The position numbers were made by a program, and so were the translations under genes. A DNA stretch of 64,000 nt from Pegea sp. RAD2-039 (Eukaryota > Chordata > Thaliacea > Salpida > Salpidae), in contig JAQGEQ010000023.1 of NCBI GenBank assembly GCA_034620365.1, positions 434,001-498,000 on the forward strand, written 5' to 3'. The notes under the pieces were generated by a model. That model ran no database searches and had not been told where the DNA came from. It saw only the letters and a list, made by a program, of their open reading frames with translations. How positions within the stretch are numbered: position 1 is the stretch's first letter; the number at the start of each line of letters is the position of its first letter. This document shows positions 61,801 through 64,000 of the stretch, in pieces.

Positions 61801-64000
61801 GATTTTTAACTGAAAACATGTTGGGTATTTCTGAATATCTAACAAAAACTAAATTAAATTCAAACTTTGATTGTATTTATTTGTTTTATAAATCAAATGA
61901 AATGAATGGTGGGAATTAAAGTTCAATTTATCTTAAATTAAATAGGAATTATTTGGCTGGTATTTAGGAATTTTATTCACAAAGACCAAACAAGTTTTAT
62001 TATAATAAACTTCTATAAAAATTGGTTAGAAGTTACGAAAGTGGCGTTTATCTTTTGTAATTCACTTACTTTTTAACAGCTGTGACTCGTTAACTATTTA
62101 ACGATTGAACTATTAAAGACGTACATAGAATTAAGAAATGACGTGAGAAACTAAATAATTTATTGATTCCATTATAATTATGGTTATTATTGATGTCACG
62201 TGGTTTTTTTATTGACGTTCAGATGAATTTCTCAAATAGAAATTTAAATCAAATATACTTTGAGAAAAGTGTTTGAAAGATTTTTATTTTGTAATAAATG
62301 CTGACAGTTATAAATAAAGATTTCTAATTTTCTTGTAATTTTTTTCTGACTTACAAATAATATTTTCAACAATATTGCTTAAATATAAAGCTTATAAATT
62401 ATATATGTTTATCTAAAAATAAACGTTAATATTATTACTGTGAAAAATCTATTTTCTGAAATTTATTTTCTTTTATATAGTGATAGTTTAAAACGGTCAT
62501 ATACTTCTTAGTTTGCTTATTAAAGAATAAATGTGGGTGTAAAAAGATTGCTTCAAAAAAAGTTTTGAAACATTTGTTTATTGAAAAAAGTTTGTAAAAT
62601 TTTAATAGTTTCTTTTTATTCTAAAGTGTTTGTGGTTTTTCGGATGTTTACATCACTTCAACCACATTAAACAATAGCCTACAGTCTTTTTTTGTGTGGT
62701 AATATCCTTTTCATTATTTATGGTTCAAACAGTCGGTTTCTTTAGTAGTTGAAACCGGAAACAAACCCGAAGGTACACTAATTCAAATGAAGCTTCGACT
62801 TTGATTTTTTTACAATGGCATTACTGAATATAGGAAAATTATTCATTAATAAGTTACTAATCCTTTAAAGTATCAAGCTAAACTCTTAAAAAGTGGTTTA
62901 ATAAAATATTAATCATGTTAAAATCAAATCTCTGTTACATTGAATAGTATAACAAAGAAAATGTAATCGTGTTATAACAATACTTTATAGATACGATTTT
63001 TCAAGTACTTATCAGCCTATTTTTTGTGATAGTTATATTTGCAGTTGTCATAATTTAAACAAGCAGAAAAAACTCAAGTTAAATCAAAGCAAACCGTTTT
63101 TAAACATAAATAAAGTTTTCTAAAGCTTAAGATATTTTCAACAATTAAGGTATTTTATTCATAAAAATTTTGTATGAAAATATTTCCGCATAATTCTAAA
63201 ATTTATTCAATATTCACAAAGTAAAATTTTAAGTATTTAAAAATACTTCAAACTTTTTATTTGGAAACAAAAAAGTTGTTAAGTAAAATTTGAAATAGTT
63301 TATTATTATTATGTTCTGTAAATTTATTTTTGGTCTATTAAAAGTTTTCTAAGTTAATTTTTGTAATTTATGTAAATCGTGAAATTTCATACAGCTACAT
63401 TTATTTTAAAATATTCAAATTATACTTTTCAAGTATTGCTGCAAATATTATAATTTTGTTTATTGTTTAAAGTAATCCTATTTCCTATATAAAAATTAAA
63501 CACTTTTATAAGAGTAAATAGCAACCTAATATAAAGCAAAATGATACTGTACATAATCATATAATAAATTGCATATAAATCACTAAGCACATATTTAAAG
63601 CAACAGCATCAGCTACCGTTTAAAATTTCCAGACCAAAAGTTCTTATGACAATAGATCGAAAATACTAAGTTAATTGTTGTTAAAGATAAAGCTTAATAT
63701 AAGAGATTTATATTTTAAATTTTTATTTCAATATAAGTTTGAATTTCAAGTATAAATATCATCAAAACAATATAGCATCAGGCTATACAAGAATATCTTA
63801 CTAGATAAGTTTAACTAATTTAAATTGTAATTAACATACTTAAGATGCAGTTTGAATAATAATAGATAGATGATAACTTTAGTGAGTGTTTTACAAACAC
63901 ATTGTATTTTTAAGTTTTCGTAAAATCTTAGTGAGTATGCCAAAATGAAATAACTTCAAATTGTCTAATGTAGGACCTAAAAAGTCTTTAACCATGTGCG
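58900..64000. other. Gene-poor right end
   Basis: About 5.1 kb with no gene supported. Patches of more balanced composition lie at about 60040-60240 (GTTGACC, TTGACGCACGTC, GATTGCGTCAC) and 62640-62800, but without a readable frame or repeat. I looked for a third copy of the precursor exon 1 or exon 2 pattern here and did not find one. Confidence 0.4.

Overview
The window is AT-rich animal nuclear DNA with spliced genes, GT-AG introns, AATAAA-type poly(A) signals and long intergenic gaps. Many introns are very short (about 47-67 nt, clustering near 50), mixed with some of several hundred bases. Nine of the eleven genes belong to recognisable animal families. The species cannot be named from sequence alone. 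The gene set fits an invertebrate metazoan, and the very small introns, the tight ELP3-THG1L pair and the 3' splice-site-like tracts just before many start codons hint at a lineage with spliced-leader trans-splicing.

Layout, left to right: the first exons of a Slit-like leucine-rich-repeat gene on the minus strand (4227 down to 2090, continuing left); a 9.5 kb gene-poor stretch; glycerol kinase GK5 (minus) head-to-head with a small Sulfotransfer_4-type sulfotransferase (plus); CTU2 (minus), convergent with the sulfotransferase; an intronless LRMDA-like gene (plus) followed by a 5'-truncated LINE (minus); SHCBP1 (minus); DUS1L (plus); a FYB/PRAM-like adaptor (plus) with 16 coding exons, a proline-rich coding minisatellite and a C-terminal helically extended SH3-like domain; ELP3 and THG1L in tandem 121 bp apart (plus); then a gene-poor 16 kb holding two small secreted-precursor genes that look like diverged tandem paralogues and match no family I recognise.

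Two themes stand out. First, four of the eleven genes act on tRNA: CTU2 and ELP3 (the two arms of the U34 mcm5s2U wobble modification), DUS1L (dihydrouridine) and THG1L (the extra 5' G of tRNA-His). ELP3 and THG1L could be one transcription unit. Second, the pair of secreted precursors at 53435-54033 and 58155-58652 shares exon structure, intron phase, a Gly-Lys-Ser-Leu start after the signal peptide, a dibasic Lys-Arg site right after the intron, and a C-terminal region with exactly two cysteines 16-17 residues apart. It is the best candidate here for an undescribed system.

Exon boundaries were set by hand from splice consensus, frame continuity and remembered family sequences. No database search or transcript evidence was available.
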